From Lachnospiraceae bacterium (GTDB lineage Bacteria > Bacillota > Clostridia > Lachnospirales > Lachnospiraceae), in assembly GCA_900771955.1 (NCBI GenBank), contig CAAGPW010000141.1, positions 1 through 6,340 of the forward strand: a DNA stretch of 6,340 nucleotides, read 5' to 3'. Below the pieces are notes generated by a model. That model searched no databases and was not told the DNA's origin. It saw nothing but the letters and a program-made list of their open reading frames with translations. Below, piece by piece: positions 4,048-6,340 of the stretch; position 1 is the first letter of the stretch, and each line of letters opens with the position of its first letter. Both the position numbers and the translations under genes were made by a program.

Positions 4048-6339
4048 TTATACCGTTTTTCTCTTGCGGGCAGCGAGTACGACAACCGTTACACCAGCTC
4101 CGAGGGCAACAACACTGCTGATGACCCAGACCCAAATATTCGTCGAATTGGTCGGAGCAGAAACAGCTTCTGCTCCAACCGTGAATTTAGTAGTTGCATT
4201 ACCGCTTGCCGAACGAATCGTAAGTGTGTACTCTCCCCCCGCAAGAGTTTCAAGATAGCTTGCCTTCAGTTCAACAATGATACCATCCTCTCGCTTGGTA
4301 TAATTTTCGGGAGCGACGGTCTTACCGTCTACAAGCACCTCAACAAAGTCCGGGAATGCCGCGTCGGATTTGAAGGTCAGTCCGTTTTCATCGCCTTTCT
4401 TCCACTTGCCGTTCGCCCCATCAAGGATTGACGGTGCAAGTTTCTTTGCCACGGTATCCTCAGAATTGATCTCACGCTTTCCGTCCGCGTCGGCAAAAAG
4501 CTTTCCACAGGCGGTACAGCGCCAATACTCAATGCTTCCGGTGCTCGCCGCCGTTGCGGGTGTCGCGTTGACCTTTTCAAGTTCGATGTGATTGTTCCCA
4601 TCCGGCTCGCCGTACTTTTCATGGCAGACCTCACACTCCGCTTTATCAATGCAGCTTGCGGTACCACCCTTATGTCCGTCCGCGCTGATGACCGTGCCGG
4701 AAGAAATCTTTTTGCCACAGCCCTTGCAATAAGTGTCACCGGTATAACCGTTTTCGGTACAACTTTTAGTCTTTTTATTCCGGATTCTGGTGCCACCGAC
4801 ATGATTTGTGCCGTCGAGCTCACCGTAGGTGCTGTGACAGGCCTCGCAGACCGCCTGCGCTGTGCAGGTCGCCTTGCCACCTGTGTGGTTTATTTTCGCA
4901 TCCGTTGTATCACACCATGAGCACTTGTTCCAGTGCTGTGTTGCATCGTGCTGTGGAACTGTAAAATTATGTGCGAGCTTATTTGCCGTCACGATGTTCT
5001 GTTTCGTCTGTGCAGCAAACGCTGCATTTGTGAAGGTCGCCGTATAGGTAGACAGTTCATCCAGCTCACAGTCTCTGTTCCGGGTCACATTTGCCGCCGC
5101 AGTTACGGTCTCGCTTTCCTCGTGGCTCGCATCATTTGCGCAGACTCTGTGCGCCGTGCACTCTGTGCCGTTCCATGTGTAGTCGGGTGTGCCGAAATCG
5201 TGTCCGAGCGCGTTTCCGTACTTGGTGCTGCAGACCGTGCACACCGCCTGTTCGGTGCAGGTTGCCGTGCCGCCCGTGTGGTCTACCTTCGTATCTGTCG
5301 CGTCACAGCGGGAGCACTTGTTCCAGTGCTGTGTTTCGTCATGTTGTGCGAGGGTGAAATCATGTCCGGATACGTTTCCGTACTTGGTGCTGCAGACCGT
5401 GCACACCGCCTGCTCTGTACAGGTTGCCTTGCCGCCTGTGTGATCTGCTTTCGCATCTGTCGCGTCACAGCGGGAGCACTTGTTCCAGTGCTGTGTTTCG
5501 TCGTGCTGTGAAACTGTGAAATTATGCCCGAGCGCCGGAATCGTGCCCGCACATATGGTGCAGCTTGCGGGATCCGTGCAGTTGGGCTGTTTCGTGCTGC
5601 TCTTATGGTCACAGAGAGTCCACTTGGCATACAGGGTCAAATCCTCATCCTTATCAAGTCGTGTCGTGGCATCATACTGCGTTGACTCCTGGGCATCAAA
5701 CCAACCCATGAAGACGTAGCCCTCGCGCACAGGCACAGGCAGTTCTCCGAACAGCTCTCCGTAGGTGACATTTTTCGGCGTCACATCGCTGCCGCCGTTG
5801 GTGTTGAAGGTCAGCTTGTAGGTGTTCGGGATCCACTTGGCGTACAGTGCGATGTCCCCGGTAACGGTGTCATTGACATAATCCCACGCCGTGCCGTCGG
5901 CCTTGTTCCAGCCTCCGAAGGTGTACCCTGTTTTGGCTGCGGGGTCGTCGGGACGGGTGGCAAGTCCTGCGCTCGGCAGCATCTGCTTTGCATACTCCGC
6001 GTCATTGATCAGGTACGTCATGGTAACGCCGGAGACTGTGCCATCACCGGTGATGCCGCCGTAAAAGATGCCGTATTCGATCCGGCTGTTGGCTCCCCGT
6101 GTCCTGGCTCCTTTTTTGAAGGAGGTGACGCCGGTGATGCCGTTGGTGGTGATCCTACTGTCCGTATTAGAATACGCGCTGTCGTCCACCCACACCGTGC
6201 CATCCACCGTGCCGCCGTCCGCGTACATTATGCCGTTGTACAGATACAGGGCGCTACCCTTACTCGCCGTGCAGTCAGCGATAGAACCGCCAGTCATCTC
6301 AAATACGCCCCTAGTATTCCCTTTCATATACACGAACAC
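4048..6339 (-). CDS. Large cell-surface protein with InlB B-type and CxxC repeats, 5' end outside the window
   Basis: The last 763 codons of a longer gene; the first in-window codon is an internal valine, not a real start. Residues 5-60 have the GVFEMTGGSI...GGTVDGTV pattern of right-handed beta-helix adhesin stalks. Two InlB B-type (Listeria-Bacteroides) repeats follow at about 104-169 and 171-240, each ending GWxxxxG/S...LYAKW, the second with YKLTFNTNGGS and REGYVFMGWF. Then come three 52-residue repeats with paired cysteines (271-322, 325-376, 456-507), a YTWNGTECTAHRVC module (about 386-455), and further CxxC segments (528-541, 558-577, 608-611). A beta-rich domain (about 635-722) ending in YTLTIRS is followed by a membrane segment (735-756) and RKRK tail. 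No LPXTG is present, so it is probably anchored by the helix itself. Likely role: adhesion or surface interaction, exact ligand unknown. It is followed by a terminator and appears to be transcribed independently. Confidence 0.85.
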   Translation of the reverse strand: MFVYMKGNTRGVFEMTGGSIADCTASKGSALYLYNGIMYADGGTVDGTVWVDDSAYSNTDSRITTNGITGVTSFKKGARTRGANSRIEYGIFYGGITGDGTVSGVTMTYLINDAEYAKQMLPSAGLATRPDDPAAKTGYTFGGWNKADGTAWDYVNDTVTGDIALYAKWIPNTYKLTFNTNGGSDVTPKNVTYGELFGELPVPVREGYVFMGWFDAQESTQYDATTRLDKDEDLTLYAKWTLCDHKSSTKQPNCTDPASCTICAGTIPALGHNFTVSQHDETQHWNKCSRCDATDAKADHTGGKATCTEQAVCTVCSTKYGNVSGHDFTLAQHDETQHWNKCSRCDATDTKVDHTGGTATCTEQAVCTVCSTKYGNALGHDFGTPDYTWNGTECTAHRVCANDASHEESETVTAAANVTRNRDCELDELSTYTATFTNAAFAAQTKQNIVTANKLAHNFTVPQHDATQHWNKCSWCDTTDAKINHTGGKATCTAQAVCEACHSTYGELDGTNHVGGTRIRNKKTKSCTENGYTGDTYCKGCGKKISSGTVISADGHKGGTASCIDKAECEVCHEKYGEPDGNNHIELEKVNATPATAASTGSIEYWRCTACGKLFADADGKREINSEDTVAKKLAPSILDGANGKWKKGDENGLTFKSDAAFPDFVEVLVDGKTVAPENYTKREDGIIVELKASYLETLAGGEYTLTIRSASGNATTKFTVGAEAVSAPTNSTNIWVWVISSVVALGAGVTVVVLAARKRKTV
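4819..5529 (-). repeat. Three copies of a 52-residue cysteine-pair repeat inside the surface protein
   Basis: Copies lie at 5374-5529, 5212-5367 and 4819-4974. Each reads (G/A)H(N/D)FT..QHD.TQHWNKCS, then a CxxC, DHTGG, ATCT.QAVC..C and YG. Copies 1 and 2 share 46 of 52 residues and are very similar in DNA, so they arose by recent tandem duplication; copy 3 shares 38 of 52 with copy 1 and is separated by a different module. A half copy (GHKGGTASC onward) lies at residues 555-578. The paired CxxC motifs resemble zinc ribbons, but metal binding in an exported protein is unproven. Confidence 0.85.
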
Positions 6340-6340
6340 A

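Noticed and set aside
4377..5630. Long alternative frames inside the surface-protein gene, such as minus 4377-4880 and 5283-5630 and plus 4933-5511.
   Set aside because: They are shadows of a well-supported repetitive coding frame. Their peptides are rich in Arg, Ala and Cys with no domain or start signal.

Overview
The window looks like chromosomal DNA from a low-to-mid GC Gram-positive gut anaerobe, most likely a Lachnospiraceae-type Clostridia. The reasons are AGGAGG-type ribosome binding sites, consensus TTGACA/TATAAT promoters, a SpoIID-fold protein, a large surface protein with InlB B-type and cysteine-pair repeats, and short CCATGGGGACGTTTCTTTTG-type palindromes that I recall as common between genes in that group. 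Species is not decidable by eye. Every gene I can support lies on the minus strand, so transcription runs right to left.

Layout from right to left. (1) At 4048-6339 is the C-terminal 763 residues of a surface protein cut by the window edge: a beta-helix-like stretch, two InlB B-type repeats, three 52-residue CxxC repeats, and a C-terminal membrane anchor with no LPXTG motif. A strong hairpin at 3971-4008 probably ends its transcript. (2) About 500 bases without a credible gene (roughly 3465-3960) hold a composite repeat region. It has GGGAC...GTCCC palindromes at the left, about 6.5 copies of a 53-bp tandem repeat whose junctions form hairpins, and a 64-bp near-perfect hairpin at the right. 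The outer ends are imperfect inverted copies of each other. (3) A TetR-family regulator (2747-3391) and an iron-sulfur-flavoprotein-like FMN reductase (2166-2750) overlap by ATGA and form an operon. They share one consensus promoter, and a 25-bp palindromic operator lies over its -10. (4) A second consensus promoter at 2084-2112 drives an envelope operon: a SpoIID/LytB-domain protein with a carboxypeptidase-regulatory-like domain (800-1975), a lipoprotein of unknown function (136-780), and the start of a small membrane protein running off the left edge (1-113).

The TetR and flavoprotein genes look like a self-regulated redox or xenobiotic response pair. The left operon looks like cell-wall or envelope machinery, not a standard sporulation locus. 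The two most notable points are the 5' end of the SpoIID-like gene and the tandem hairpin array. A good ribosome binding site and an in-frame signal-peptide-like segment lie upstream of the SpoIID-like ORF, but no usable start codon connects them; one base appears to be missing. In the hairpin array, sequence variation between arms preserves pairing only on the minus strand.
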